Positions 9,744-19,935 of a stretch of DNA of 64,000 bases are shown in pieces. Position 1 is the stretch's first letter. Each line of letters starts with the position of its first letter. The notes below the pieces were generated by a model that was not told the origin of the DNA, searched no databases, and saw only the letters and a program-made list of their open reading frames with translations. Origin of the DNA: Vibrio genomosp. F10 str. ZF-129 (lineage in GTDB: Bacteria; Pseudomonadota; Gammaproteobacteria; Enterobacterales; Vibrionaceae); assembly GCF_000287055.2 (NCBI RefSeq), contig NZ_AJYQ02000103.1, positions 30,772 to 94,771 on the forward strand. Reading direction: 5' to 3'. Position numbers and translations under genes: made by a program.

Positions 9744-12700
9744 GTGAATTCCGCTTTCGTCCACCTGCTGCGGGTGTTGTTATTCTTGCTCCTCACCATT
9801 TTTGTTTCATTAGCAATTTTGGTGACGAGCTTGCGCATCGCTCTGCCTAAGCTCAATCATTTTCAAGATGAGATTCAATCTTGGGTCAGTCAGAGTGCAG
9901 GGATTGAGTTTAACATTGATAGCGTCAAAGGTTTTTGGCGCAATACTCATCCCTCTATCGCTTTGGAAGGGCTTGCGGCTGATCTTCCTGATAATTCCAA
10001 TATCCACCTTTCGGCGAAAACTCTGGAAGTGGAGTTTGACCTCATCCAATCTATTCTTCAGCTTCAACCTATTGTGACCGATTTATCGATCAATGAGATG
10101 AAGCTGGATATACGGTCGGTCTCGTTATTTCAACAATCTGAAGAAACGAGTGAAAACGTCCCAGATCATGATAGCTCTGTGGTGGCTAAGTTAGATCGAT
10201 TATTACTGTCCCAACTGGATGACTTTTCTTTACTCAACTCATCAATCATGTATCAGGCGGTTGATGGTGGTACGCGTCAATTAGATATTGAAAACTTGCG
10301 TTGGCTCAATCAAGGAAACTTACATAAAGCTGAAGGTACGGTCAGTATTGCTGATACCGCGTTAAATTCCTTGCAAGTAAGCGCTAACTTCTATGATTAC
10401 GGATCATTAAAGGATGTATCGGGTGAATTCTATTTGGCCGCCAATAATCTTCACATTACCCCCTGGATTCCAAGTGAATGGCGGGAAAAAACGGGCATAG
10501 AGAAAGGCTTTGTTAGCTTTAGTAGTTGGATAACGTTAGAGCACGGACGTCCTATTGATGCTTATGTCGATCTGAATCCATCAGAACTGGTTTGGAATGA
10601 CGAACAGCAGCATCTACTGGTGCTTGAATCGGGTATTATCAAACTGTTACCGAGTGAAGAAGGCTTGCGAGTTGATGCGCATTCGTTGCAGGTCAGAACC
10701 GATAGTATCGAATGGCCAGAACTAGACCTTGCGTTTGATTGGCAACCGGATTTATGGCGTTTAAATATCTCTCAGCTTGATTTGAAAGCACTCCGCCCTT
10801 TGGTTCGATTGGTTCCCGATTCAGACGATACGGTGAATTTTATTGAAGAGCTGGATTTTACCGGTCAGTTAGAAGATGTCAGAATTTCGAAGGGCGAAAC
10901 TATAGAGTCACTTCGTTACTCTGGTGAGTTAAATAACGCCGGTATGGCCCAATGGGGGTTACTCCCTGAAGTCCATCATGCGTCAATGTCTGTTTCTGGA
11001 AATATCGAGCAAGCGAAAGCTTCCGTTTCCTTGATTGATGACATTTTACCGTATGGAAATGTGTTCCAAGCCCCTCTCAATATCAGGCAAGGACAAGTCG
11101 ATATTGTGTGGCAAAATAACCCTGATGGCTGGTCGTTATGGGCCGATAAGGTAACGGCTGCCACTCCTGACTTGCAAGTGTTAGGAGCATTCCGTTTAGA
11201 TTTTCCAGAAAACCGCAGTCCATTTCTCTCTTTTTATGCCGAAGCTGATTTATACAACGCAGGTCAGACTTGGCGATATTTACCGACATTAGCGTTAGGT
11301 CAGGGCTTAACGGATTACTTATCAACGGGAATCCAAGCCGGTAAAGTAAATACGTCAAAACTGCTTTGGTACGGTGAGCTTGGTGATTTCCCTTATCACA
11401 ATAATGATGGAATATTCCAAGCCTGGGTAGGGCTGAAGCAAGCGAAGTTCAGTTTTGATACTGCATGGCCTCCGATCACTGATCTGCAACTCGATCTCTT
11501 GTTTGAAAATGCCGCTATGTACTTAGATTCACAAGACGCCACGTTGGTGGATGTTCATGCAAAGCGCATTACAGGTCGAATTCCTGAACTATCAGGTGCA
11601 GGGCATATTGAAATAGAGGCCAGTGCCGTAGCACAAGGCAACGCCGTGCGAGATTACATGACGGCCTCACCATTGGTTGATTCGGTGGGGGCCGCGCTCA
11701 CCGCAATTCAAGTCGATGGCGAAGTGATGTCAGAGTTTCAATTGTACATCCCTTTTAATAGTGAAACTGAATCACGCGCTTGGGGTTTTGCCGATCTCAC
11801 CAGTAATCACGTTGAGATAGAAGCACCGCCTATGACACTCGAGAAAGTGACGGGGCGAATTGAATTCGATAACGACGTTGTTCAAGCAGCTGGCCTATCG
11901 GCGGATCTATTAAAACAGCCCATTTCTATCGACTTTTCTGGTGAAAATTCATCGGGTTCGGGTTATTCCGTCGGAATAGATCTACTCGCAGATTGGGATA
12001 TTGCTCCATTATCTCCTTATGTTGGTGATCGTTGGACGCAAGAGCTCTCCGGTCATGCGCCTTGGCAGTCTGAGATTAATATCCAACTCAATGATGTTGG
12101 ATTTACTTATCAAATCGATCTAACCGCAGATATGACCATGGTAAAAAGCGATTACCCTTATCCGTTAAACAAACCGTTAAAACAGAAAGGGGAAGCACGC
12201 TTGCAAGCGTCAGGCAATCAAGAATCGATCAGTGCTCGTTTATTAATGCCAAGAGCAAAATACCAAGCAGAAATTGATATTAGACCTGAGACGCCTGTGC
12301 TAACGGCAACGAATCTCGTTGTAGGAAATGGCAGCTTTAAAATTAGCCCTATCGCGGGGCATCACGCACAGATTCGAACCAATAAGTTTAACCTGGATAA
12401 ATGGCTCGAGATTGGCAGTCGACCAGTGCCGAAGCAAAAGGCCGTTCTGGATGAACTCAATACGCCCGAGATCCCTATGCCGGAAAGGGTCAATATCGAT
12501 GTGGCGGATCTCACGTTGGCGGATATCGAATGGCATGATGTTAACTTTTCAGCACGAAGAAAAAACTTAGGCTGGCATTTTGATCTCGAGAGCCAAGAGG
12601 CAAGTGGTCAAGCAAGCTATATAGAGCCTTATGATCTTTCGGTCGCACTGGATCGTTTGCATGTTTATATTCCCGCTTTAGATGAGGTAAAGGAAGATCG

Positions 12701-13622
12701 ATCCATTTTAACCAGTAAGAGTGAGCCAGCAGGGGTAATCACACATTTTGATCGCACTTTTCACCAGTCAATGCCAAACTTAACATTAGCGATTGATGAT
12801 TTTTGGCTGCAAGGTTACAAAGTCGGTAAAGTGAATGTCGATTTAGTACGCCAAGGCAACCGGTTAGAATGGAATGATATTTCGGTCAAAAGTGGCACCA
12901 ATAGCATCTCAATCAATGGTGCCTGGACGTTAACGGACGATCAAAGTATCACTGAATACAATATGGCAATGAGTGGTGATAACAACAGTGATCTTATGGA
13001 GCGTTTTGGTATCAGTTCCGGTATTCAGCGCGCCCCCTTTGATCTTTCTGCACAACTGAAGTGGAACGGTGCACCTTGGTCAATGCAAGTGAATACCTTA
13101 GAGGGCAAGGTGAGCAGTAAGCTTGGTAAGGGGGTGGTTTCTGATGTGAGCGGTGCCGCTCGATTGCTTGGTCTGTTTAGCTTAGATTCTATTATTCGTA
13201 AGATGCAGCTCGACTTTACGGATGTGTTCGATAAAGGAATGGCGTTTAATTCGATTAAAGGAACCGGTGAAATACGAGATGGGATTTTTGTTACTAACGA
13301 TATTCAGATGGATGCAGTGGCTGGCGAAATGAACATCAAAGGGTTGGCGAATCTCAATGATCGAACCGTCGATGCGGAAGTGAATTTTGTCCCAGATATT
13401 ACTTCAGGGATCCCTGTCTTAACCGCTTTTGCTGTGACGCCACAAACCGCTATTTATGTTTTGGCTATTACGACGGTGATCGCGCCTGTAGTCGAGGTTT
13501 TTACCCAGGTGAATTACCAGGTTCAAGGGCCACTCGACGCACCAACCGTGAAAGAGTTATCGCGTCGGAAAGCTGAGTTCAAACTGCCCAAAAAGCTTCT
13601 TAAAGAGGCGGAATCGGAGTAA
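9744..13622 (+). CDS. yhdP: YhdP, AsmA-like inter-membrane phospholipid transport protein
   Basis: YhdP belongs to the AsmA-like/TamB superfamily, whose long beta-groove proteins span the periplasm and help carry phospholipids to the outer membrane. The 1292-residue product has one N-terminal membrane helix (about 8-28) followed by a very long beta-strand-rich periplasmic domain and the conserved AsmA-like C-terminal region (about 1050-1270). It starts with GTG ten bases after rng. Size and neighbours match YhdP of E. coli. Confidence 0.93.
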   Translation: MNSAFVHLLRVLLFLLLTIFVSLAILVTSLRIALPKLNHFQDEIQSWVSQSAGIEFNIDSVKGFWRNTHPSIALEGLAADLPDNSNIHLSAKTLEVEFDLIQSILQLQPIVTDLSINEMKLDIRSVSLFQQSEETSENVPDHDSSVVAKLDRLLLSQLDDFSLLNSSIMYQAVDGGTRQLDIENLRWLNQGNLHKAEGTVSIADTALNSLQVSANFYDYGSLKDVSGEFYLAANNLHITPWIPSEWREKTGIEKGFVSFSSWITLEHGRPIDAYVDLNPSELVWNDEQQHLLVLESGIIKLLPSEEGLRVDAHSLQVRTDSIEWPELDLAFDWQPDLWRLNISQLDLKALRPLVRLVPDSDDTVNFIEELDFTGQLEDVRISKGETIESLRYSGELNNAGMAQWGLLPEVHHASMSVSGNIEQAKASVSLIDDILPYGNVFQAPLNIRQGQVDIVWQNNPDGWSLWADKVTAATPDLQVLGAFRLDFPENRSPFLSFYAEADLYNAGQTWRYLPTLALGQGLTDYLSTGIQAGKVNTSKLLWYGELGDFPYHNNDGIFQAWVGLKQAKFSFDTAWPPITDLQLDLLFENAAMYLDSQDATLVDVHAKRITGRIPELSGAGHIEIEASAVAQGNAVRDYMTASPLVDSVGAALTAIQVDGEVMSEFQLYIPFNSETESRAWGFADLTSNHVEIEAPPMTLEKVTGRIEFDNDVVQAAGLSADLLKQPISIDFSGENSSGSGYSVGIDLLADWDIAPLSPYVGDRWTQELSGHAPWQSEINIQLNDVGFTYQIDLTADMTMVKSDYPYPLNKPLKQKGEARLQASGNQESISARLLMPRAKYQAEIDIRPETPVLTATNLVVGNGSFKISPIAGHHAQIRTNKFNLDKWLEIGSRPVPKQKAVLDELNTPEIPMPERVNIDVADLTLADIEWHDVNFSARRKNLGWHFDLESQEASGQASYIEPYDLSVALDRLHVYIPALDEVKEDRSILTSKSEPAGVITHFDRTFHQSMPNLTLAIDDFWLQGYKVGKVNVDLVRQGNRLEWNDISVKSGTNSISINGAWTLTDDQSITEYNMAMSGDNNSDLMERFGISSGIQRAPFDLSAQLKWNGAPWSMQVNTLEGKVSSKLGKGVVSDVSGAARLLGLFSLDSIIRKMQLDFTDVFDKGMAFNSIKGTGEIRDGIFVTNDIQMDAVAGEMNIKGLANLNDRTVDAEVNFVPDITSGIPVLTAFAVTPQTAIYVLAITTVIAPVVEVFTQVNYQVQGPLDAPTVKELSRRKAEFKLPKKLLKEAESE

Positions 13623-13628
13623 TACACA

Positions 13629-14450
13629 ATGGAATGTGTTGGCATTATTCAAATGACATCAACGTCAGATCCTATCGAGAATCTGACGTACATTGAACAG
13701 GAAGTATCAAAGCTTGCTAACGAAGGTGCAAAGTGGATTGTTACCCCAGAAAACGCATTGATATTTGGTCATCGCAGCGATTATCACCACCACGCAGAGC
13801 CTTTGGGAAAGGGGCCAATTCAGCAACGTCTTTGCGATTTGGCTCAGCACTGGTCGGTGTGGATCATCATTGGCAGTATGCCTATTCGCAACCAACAGGG
13901 TAATGTCAGCACAACGTGTCTTGTGATCAATCATGATGGTGAGCTGGTTGCTCATTACGATAAATTGCATATGTTTGATGTCGATGTAAAAGATACCCAT
14001 CAACGTTACCGAGAGTCAGAAACGTTTACACCAGGCTCAGAAATCGTGGTGACAGAGACGCCTTTTGGGAAATTGGGGCTGTCAATCTGTTATGATGTGC
14101 GTTTCCCCCATTTATATTCTGAGCTGGTTAAACAAGGGGCTGAAATATTGCTCGTTCCTGCGGCGTTTACCGCCGTAACGGGCAAAGCACATTGGGAAAC
14201 ACTATTAACCTCCCGAGCGATTGAAACACAGTCTTGGGTCGTCGCGGTGAATCAAGTCGGTCGGCACCCGTGTGGCCGAGAAACCTGGGGGCACTCCATG
14301 ATCATCAGCCCTTGGGGGGATGTTGTTCTGCGCCTTACAGACAAACCTCAAAGTGCGATTGTCGAGATCGATTTACAATCGCTTATCGACATTCGTAACA
14401 CCATGCCAGTGGCGTCGCACACTCGGTTTGAAAACCATTTTAAAAAATAA
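13629..14450 (+). CDS. Carbon-nitrogen hydrolase (nitrilase superfamily, Nit2-like)
   Basis: The nitrilase superfamily catalytic triad is visible: Glu41 (TPENAL), Lys112 (YDKLHMFD) and Cys154 (SICYDVRFP). The KLHMFDVDV segment is typical of the Nit1/Nit2 branch, which repairs deaminated glutathione or acts as an omega-amidase. The 273-residue length is normal. It lies six bases after yhdP and fourteen bases before tldD, so the three are probably co-transcribed. The exact substrate cannot be read from sequence. Confidence 0.88.
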   Translation: MECVGIIQMTSTSDPIENLTYIEQEVSKLANEGAKWIVTPENALIFGHRSDYHHHAEPLGKGPIQQRLCDLAQHWSVWIIIGSMPIRNQQGNVSTTCLVINHDGELVAHYDKLHMFDVDVKDTHQRYRESETFTPGSEIVVTETPFGKLGLSICYDVRFPHLYSELVKQGAEILLVPAAFTAVTGKAHWETLLTSRAIETQSWVVAVNQVGRHPCGRETWGHSMIISPWGDVVLRLTDKPQSAIVEIDLQSLIDIRNTMPVASHTRFENHFKK

Positions 14451-14463
14451 TTAAGAGTAGATT

Positions 14464-15909
14464 ATGAGCCTGAACCGAATCGAAGATGCATTGTTATCGC
14501 CAACGGGTCTAACACAGCAAGAAATATCAGAGACACTCGCAAGTATTGCCACACGTCAAATTGATTACGCTGACATCTATTTTCAATCCAGCTGGCATGA
14601 ATCCTTAGTTCTTGAAGACAGCATCATTAAAGATGGTTCATTCAACATTGACTGTGGTGTTGGTGTACGTGCTGTCGCGGGGGAAAAAACCGGTTTTGCT
14701 TACTCTGACCAAATTAACCTTGAAGGATTAACGCAAAGTGCAAACGCTGCTCGTGGTATTGCTCAGCAAGGGCAGAACTTAAAAGTAAAAGCGTTTAGTC
14801 GTCATGATAATCAAGCTTATTACTCAGCGATCAATCCACTCGCGAGCTGGGAGAAACAGCAAAAAACGGAACTGCTCAAAGAGCTTGATGCGTACATTCG
14901 CACTAAAGAGCCATTGATCCAAGAGGTATCCGTCAGCTTGAGTGGCGTGCATGAAAATATGCTCGTTGCTGCGACCGACGGGACTTATGCTGGCGATATT
15001 CGCCCCTTAGTACGTTTGTCTATTAGCGTGTTAGCGGAAAGAGGGGATCGTAGAGAGCGCGGAAGTGCTGGTGGTGGTGGCCGTTTCGGCTATGATTTCT
15101 TCCTGTCAGACAACGATGGCGTAAAAGTCGCCTATCAATTCGCTGATGAAGCGATTCGCCAGGCACTCGTTAACCTCGAAGCGGTGGCTGCCCCTGCGGG
15201 TGCGATGCCTGTAGTGCTGGGTTCGGGTTGGCCGGGTGTATTGCTTCATGAAGCGGTAGGCCATGGCCTAGAAGGTGATTTTAACCGTAAAGAGTCATCG
15301 GTTTTCTCTGGAAAAATCGGTGAAATGGTCACTTCTAAACATTGTACGATTGTTGATGATGGCACGTTAAAAGATTTGCGTGGTTCACTGAATGTGGACG
15401 ATGAAGGGGTGAGTGGCCAATACAATACCCTAATAGAAAATGGTCAACTCAAAGGCTACATGCAAGACAAACTCAACGCTCGCTTAATGGGGGTTGCGCC
15501 TACGGGTAATGGTCGCCGTGAGTCTTACGCACATTTGCCTATGCCTCGCATGACCAATACCTACATGCTGCCTGGCGAACATTCGCCTGAAGAAATCATC
15601 TCGACGGTTAAAAGAGGCTTATACGCTCCGAACTTTGGCGGTGGCCAGGTTGATATCACATCAGGGAAATTTGTTTTCTCTGCGTCTGAAGCGTATATGA
15701 TTGAAGACGGTAAAATCACGCATCCAGTCAAAGGCGCAACCTTGATTGGTTCTGGTATTGAAGCGATGCAGCAAGTATCTATGGTCGGCAACGATCTCAG
15801 TTTAGACCGTGGTGTGGGTGTTTGTGGTAAAGCCGGACAAAGTGTGCCTGTTGGTGTGGGACAGCCGACATTGAAACTCGATATGTTAACCGTTGGTGGT
15901 ACTGAGTAA
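14464..15909 (+). CDS. tldD: Metalloprotease TldD
   Basis: TldD is the catalytic half of the TldD/TldE (PmbA) protease, which degrades unfolded peptides and processes microcin B17 and CcdA. The zinc-binding HExxxH motif is present as [11 protein letters not shown] (His262, His267), as is the conserved C-terminal region with GVCGKAGQ. At 481 residues it is full length. The partner pmbA is not in this window. A bidirectional hairpin terminator at 15916-15937 separates it from the convergent arcA gene. Confidence 0.95.
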   Translation: MSLNRIEDALLSPTGLTQQEISETLASIATRQIDYADIYFQSSWHESLVLEDSIIKDGSFNIDCGVGVRAVAGEKTGFAYSDQINLEGLTQSANAARGIAQQGQNLKVKAFSRHDNQAYYSAINPLASWEKQQKTELLKELDAYIRTKEPLIQEVSVSLSGVHENMLVAATDGTYAGDIRPLVRLSISVLAERGDRRERGSAGGGGRFGYDFFLSDNDGVKVAYQFADEAIRQALVNLEAVAAPAGAMPVVLGSGWPGVLLHEAVGHGLEGDFNRKESSVFSGKIGEMVTSKHCTIVDDGTLKDLRGSLNVDDEGVSGQYNTLIENGQLKGYMQDKLNARLMGVAPTGNGRRESYAHLPMPRMTNTYMLPGEHSPEEIISTVKRGLYAPNFGGGQVDITSGKFVFSASEAYMIEDGKITHPVKGATLIGSGIEAMQQVSMVGNDLSLDRGVGVCGKAGQSVPVGVGQPTLKLDMLTVGGTE

Positions 15910-15910
15910 T

Positions 15911-15942
15911 AAAAAAGGGAGAGCTTAAACTCTCCCTATTTT
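15911..15942. terminator. Bidirectional terminator between tldD and arcA
   Basis: AGGGAGAG (15916-15923) pairs with CTCTCCCT (15930-15937) around a 6-base loop. An A-run precedes and an ATTTT follows, so it can work for tldD on the plus strand and arcA on the minus strand. Confidence 0.8.
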
Positions 15943-15975
15943 CTGCCTGCTGTTTCGCTTCTTCTTCGGCTTTTT

Positions 15976-17211
15976 CTAAATACCGTCGCGCTCGATTGGG
16001 CAACTCATACAACGTGCGCCACCGCGACCGCGACCAAGCTCATTTCCAGGAATGGTTAATACCTCAATCCCTGCTTTGTCGTATTTTTCATTGGTATACA
16101 CGTTACGCTCATAACCGATAACCACACCGGGTTTCACGGTTAAAACGTTATTGGCATCGTTCCATTGTTCCCGTTCAGCTTCGTAACTATCGCCGCCGGT
16201 GGTAATGATCTTTAAATAATCCAACCCTAATGCGTTTTCAATGGCGTGAGTGTAGCTTGGTACTTTTTCCACGTTCATCTCGGTTGATCCGATGGCCTCG
16301 TTACTTTTGGGTGTGAGACGCCAGGTATCAAGATCTTTACGCATGATCTCCGGATAAACAGAGAACGTGTCGATATCCATGTGTGTCATGACCGTATCGA
16401 GGTGCATGCACGAGCGATGTTTAGGAAGATCAACTGCGATCACTTCTTTCGCTTGGCCATGTTTAAACAGGTTAGCTGCAAAGTTTTCGACACCTTGAGG
16501 GGTGGTTCGCTCAGAGATGCCAATCAGTACCGCACCATTGCCGATAACAAGGACATCCCCCCCTTCAATATTGGCATTATCATAATGAAGATCTTCGTTG
16601 CCAAAGTATTGAATAAAATCTTGCCCTGCAAAGACTGGATGCCAACGATAGATCGCGCGCAAATGATTCGTTTCACGTTGACGTGCCGCTTTCATCATTG
16701 GGTTGAGAGACACACCGCCATAAACCCAACAAGACGTATCTCGGGTGAACAAATGATTGGGAAGAGGTTCAATAACAAAGTCCAACGGTCTGTGCATTTT
16801 AGGCAGCATCGAAGACGATTGAATCTTAAGCTCGGAGTACGCTAAACCCCCTAATAGAACCGTTGCTAGGTGATCATTGGTCATTTCGTTTAGGTAATGA
16901 CGCAAATCTTTTGCAAAGACAGGTCCATAGCGATAATCAGAAATTTGAGTGTTGAGCAGCCAGGTTTTTGCTTCTTCTATCGCCAGGGTATCGACCAGAA
17001 GATCATGCAACAGTAAAACTTCCACACCTTGATTAGTGAGCGTCTTGGCAAAAGCATCGTGTTCTTCCCCCGCGGCTTCGACAGCGAGCACATCGTCAAA
17101 AAGCAATTCGTGGCAGTTTGATGGGGTGAGGTGAGTGAGCGCACGCTCAGGTCGGTTTAATAATACTCGTCTTAACTGACCGACTTCAGATCCAACGTAC
17201 AACTTACTCAT
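15976..17211 (-). CDS. arcA: Arginine deiminase
   Basis: This enzyme converts L-arginine to citrulline and ammonia, the first step of the arginine deiminase pathway, which gives ATP and raises pH under acid or low-oxygen conditions. The 411 residues include the guanidino-modifying-enzyme motifs FTRDTSCW, the His-rich [11 protein letters not shown] and the C-terminal [14 protein letters not shown] with the predicted nucleophile Cys401. It stands alone: arcB/argF and arcC are not adjacent here. Two ARG-box-like sequences lie upstream at 17444-17457 and 17484-17497. Confidence 0.95.
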   Translation of the reverse strand: MSKLYVGSEVGQLRRVLLNRPERALTHLTPSNCHELLFDDVLAVEAAGEEHDAFAKTLTNQGVEVLLLHDLLVDTLAIEEAKTWLLNTQISDYRYGPVFAKDLRHYLNEMTNDHLATVLLGGLAYSELKIQSSSMLPKMHRPLDFVIEPLPNHLFTRDTSCWVYGGVSLNPMMKAARQRETNHLRAIYRWHPVFAGQDFIQYFGNEDLHYDNANIEGGDVLVIGNGAVLIGISERTTPQGVENFAANLFKHGQAKEVIAVDLPKHRSCMHLDTVMTHMDIDTFSVYPEIMRKDLDTWRLTPKSNEAIGSTEMNVEKVPSYTHAIENALGLDYLKIITTGGDSYEAEREQWNDANNVLTVKPGVVIGYERNVYTNEKYDKAGIEVLTIPGNELGRGRGGARCMSCPIERDGI

Positions 17212-17771
17212 TTCGTATCCTTACTAAAATTCCAGTCGTTAGTTATGACAAGCTTACGGTAAAGATGCAAGTGGCAATGTGGATGTGAATCACTGTATTA
17301 AGTTTATTTTTAAGATTTATTCCCTGTTATTTTGCTGTTGTATAGATATAAACTTTGCATTAAGTGCTAGTGATAGATTAATACCTATTGCGTGTCTATG
17401 CGTTTTCTTTATGTAGCATAGAAGAGAAATATTGAGCGAATCTCGAATAGATATTCACCTTAGAGGCAAACTGAGCAGATGTGTAAATCTTTATTCAAAT
17501 TTGGAAAAATAATGATATTCAGTGTTTGACCATATTCACGCACTTTTTGCGTAAAAAAGATAAGGACACCCGTAAGATAAAACTCTGAATTTTACAATAG
17601 AGTGATGAATGTTGAAAAAATGTAAACCAGACAATAGCCGGGCAGATTATTCTACCGTTCTAAGATAAAGATCTTACAAGGATCGCTTTGTTGGTGGCAA
17701 TTTTTCTCGAACCATGCGATATTTCGCAGCAATTATTTTCAATTTTATGAACACGATCCGGAGCACACACT
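17212..17771. promoter_or_regulatory. Divergent arcA-rraB intergenic region with ARG-box-like sites
   Basis: This 560-base AT-rich gap holds the divergent promoters of arcA and rraB and no credible gene. The ArgR operator half-pattern TGAAT-N4-ATTCA is matched at 13 of the spaced positions by CGAATAGATATTCA (17444-17457) and more loosely by TAAATCTTTATTCA (17484-17497), 40 bases apart. Control of arcA by ArgR is inference. I could not assign -35/-10 boxes with confidence. Confidence 0.45.
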
Positions 17772-18194
17772 ATGTCTCACGCAGATGACTATCTATCAGT
17801 AGAAGACTTAATTGAGATTCAAAAGGAAGAGACTCGCGATATCATTCAAGCCTTGTTGGAAGATGGTAGTGAACCCGATTCGCTGTACGAGATTGAACAT
17901 CATTTATTTGCAGAAGATTTTGCTACGTTAGAAAAAGCAGCAGTAGAAGCCTTTAAGATGGGCTTTGAAGTTCTAGAAGCAGAAGAGACTGAAGATGAAG
18001 ATGGCAAAAAGCTTCTTTGTTGTGATGCCACAATGCAATCAGCTTTAAATGCCGCAACGATTGATGCGCAAGTAGAAAAGTTGGTTAATCTTGCTGAGAA
18101 ATACGACATCATCTATGACGGCTGGGGCACATACTACGAAGGCGAAGATGCGTTGTTTGATGAAGAAGATGACGGTGAAGAAGACGAAAAATAA
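17772..18194 (+). CDS. rraB: Ribonuclease E inhibitor RraB
   Basis: RraB binds the C-terminal scaffold of RNase E and modulates degradosome composition and activity. The 140-residue acidic protein shows the RraB pattern: a helical N-terminus ([16 protein letters not shown]), the HHLFAEDF segment, a DGWGTYYEG motif near the C-terminus and a strongly acidic tail. It is monocistronic, ending in a clear terminator at 18216-18246. Confidence 0.92.
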   Translation: MSHADDYLSVEDLIEIQKEETRDIIQALLEDGSEPDSLYEIEHHLFAEDFATLEKAAVEAFKMGFEVLEAEETEDEDGKKLLCCDATMQSALNAATIDAQVEKLVNLAEKYDIIYDGWGTYYEGEDALFDEEDDGEEDEK

Positions 18195-18215
18195 CCGCTG
18201 ACTTATATATTTTAA

Positions 18216-18246
18216 AAAAAACCGAGCAAAAATTGCTCGGTTTTTT
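18216..18246 (+). terminator. Intrinsic terminator of rraB
   Basis: AACCGAGCAA pairs with TTGCTCGGTT around an AAA loop, extended by A-T pairs and ending in a run of six T. Confidence 0.9.
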
Positions 18247-18287
18247 AATGCTTCCAATTTGAATGAAATCAGTATTAATGTTGTGAT

Positions 18288-18521
18288 CTACTCAAATTCA
18301 TTACCTTTATTGTCGAGCTCACGGTGACCACACGTTTTACATGTCACATAACGATCCATGTTGTAGTAATGCCCGCCGTTAATAAACTCTCTCAAGAACA
18401 GTAAGATTCTACCGCGCATGGTTGTCTGTGTATCGTAGCTGCTAGGCTTGCGTACTAGGACTTCACCGTGCTTGGTGTCTTGATTGCATTGTTTACAAAA
18501 GTGAGTAGCTGGGTATGACAT
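18288..18521 (-). CDS. Small zinc-ribbon-like protein of unknown function
   Basis: I place the start at 18521, giving 77 residues from MSYPATHF; AAAAGGACC lies just upstream at good spacing, whereas a longer frame to 18572 lacks such a site. Two knuckles, CKQC (Cys9, Cys12) and CKTCGH near the C-terminus, suggest one four-cysteine zinc ribbon around a central basic-hydrophobic stretch. No signal peptide or membrane helix is evident with this start. I do not recognise a characterised family. It lies between convergent rraB and divergent epd, apparently as a single gene. Confidence 0.65.
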   Translation of the reverse strand: MSYPATHFCKQCNQDTKHGEVLVRKPSSYDTQTTMRGRILLFLREFINGGHYYNMDRYVTCKTCGHRELDNKGNEFE

Positions 18522-18751
18522 AGTGCGGTCCTTTTGGTTGAAAAAATAGGCAAGAAACAGCCAAAAATACACACCACCAATACGTCAGCATCACAATCAT
18601 TAATATGCTATATGTTGGCGTGGTTGCTCAAACTGAGTGTTAGCATTAGTCGAGGCAAGTCACGATATTGATGCGCTTTTCACCACTATCAGTTAGTATC
18701 TGTAGCACAAACTTTGTGAAGACGATTCGAGTGAAGTAAGGCAATGGGATT

Positions 18752-19783
18752 ATGTTAAAAGTAGCGATCAATGGATTTGGCCGTATCGGTCGTAACATTC
18801 TGCGTGCACTGTATGAAAGTGGTAAAGACCATCAAATTAAGATCGTTGCTGTCAATGAGCTAGCTCAGCCAGATGCGATGGCTCACCTTCTTCAATATGA
18901 TACTAGCCACGGTCGATTTGGAAAAAAAGTGACGAATGATCAAGAGCATATGTACATTCATCACGGTGATAAAACCATAGATACGATTCGCATTCTTCAT
19001 TTGGCGGATATTGAATTATTACCATGGCGAGATCTCGACGTTGATCTTGTTCTCGATTGCACTGGCGTTTATGGATGTCGTGCCGATGGCGAGGCGCATA
19101 TAGCGGCAGGGGCAAAGAAAGTGTTGTTTTCACACCCTGGTGACAGCGATCTTGATAACACCATCATCTATGGCGTTAACCACGACACCTTAACTCAGAA
19201 TGATAGAATCGTGTCTAACGGTTCTTGTACAACAAATTGTATTGTTCCAATCATTAAGGTGCTTGATGAGCACTTTGGTATTGAGTCTGGGACGATCACA
19301 ACCATTCACTCTTCGATGAATGATCAGCAAGTGATCGATGCTTATCACAGTGATCTGCGCCGAACCCGTTCCGCCAGCCAATCTATTATTCCGGTCGATA
19401 CTAAGCTTCATAAGGGGATTGAACGGATTTTTCCGAAATTTTCCAACAAATTTGAAGCCATTTCTGTCAGAGTTCCCACAGTAAACGTCACTGCTATGGA
19501 TTTAAGTGTCACAATTAATACAAATGTGAAAGTTAATGACGTAAATCAAACCATTTTGACCGCATCTCAGTGTACATTAGATGGCATTGTTGACTATACT
19601 GAAGCGCCGCTTGTTTCTATCGACTTTAATCACGATCCTCATAGCGCGATAGTCGATGGTTCACAAACACGAGTAAGCAATGGGCACCTTGTTAAGATGC
19701 TCGTATGGTGTGATAACGAATGGGGCTTTGCGAATCGTATGCTGGATACCGCGCTCGCAATGCAAGCATCCCAGTTCAAATAG
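18752..19783 (+). CDS. epd: Erythrose-4-phosphate dehydrogenase
   Basis: Epd oxidises D-erythrose 4-phosphate to 4-phosphoerythronate in the pyridoxal 5'-phosphate pathway and belongs to the GAPDH fold. The Rossmann motif INGFGRIGR (residues 7-15) and the active-site NGSCTTNC with nucleophile Cys159 are intact; length is 343. Assignment to Epd rather than GapA rests on sequence character and on position directly before pgk and fbaA. A structured gap of about 150 bases separates it from pgk. Confidence 0.9.
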   Translation: MLKVAINGFGRIGRNILRALYESGKDHQIKIVAVNELAQPDAMAHLLQYDTSHGRFGKKVTNDQEHMYIHHGDKTIDTIRILHLADIELLPWRDLDVDLVLDCTGVYGCRADGEAHIAAGAKKVLFSHPGDSDLDNTIIYGVNHDTLTQNDRIVSNGSCTTNCIVPIIKVLDEHFGIESGTITTIHSSMNDQQVIDAYHSDLRRTRSASQSIIPVDTKLHKGIERIFPKFSNKFEAISVRVPTVNVTAMDLSVTINTNVKVNDVNQTILTASQCTLDGIVDYTEAPLVSIDFNHDPHSAIVDGSQTRVSNGHLVKMLVWCDNEWGFANRMLDTALAMQASQFK

Positions 19784-19800
19784 AATGGAAAGGATGCCGT

Positions 19801-19845
19801 GGAGAAATGTTTATTTCTAAGGTTGAAATAAAGCGATGTATCTCC
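19801..19845 (+). promoter_or_regulatory. Hairpin in the epd-pgk gap
   Basis: TTTATTTC (19810-19817) pairs exactly with GAAATAAA (19825-19832), and GGAGA (19801-19805) with TCTCC (19841-19845). With no T-run it is more likely an mRNA processing or stability element than a terminator. Confidence 0.5.
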
Positions 19846-19935
19846 ATATAAGTACCAGTTTGAAGAATTATTAGGCTCGGCAGGGTTGCCGGGTTTCCAA
19901 AAACTTTATTTATTAAATTATTTGAGAGGACAAAC

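Noticed and set aside
16381..16845. A 154-codon plus-strand frame inside arcA
   Set aside because: It is antisense to a strongly conserved enzyme gene, has no family resemblance and lacks a ribosome site.
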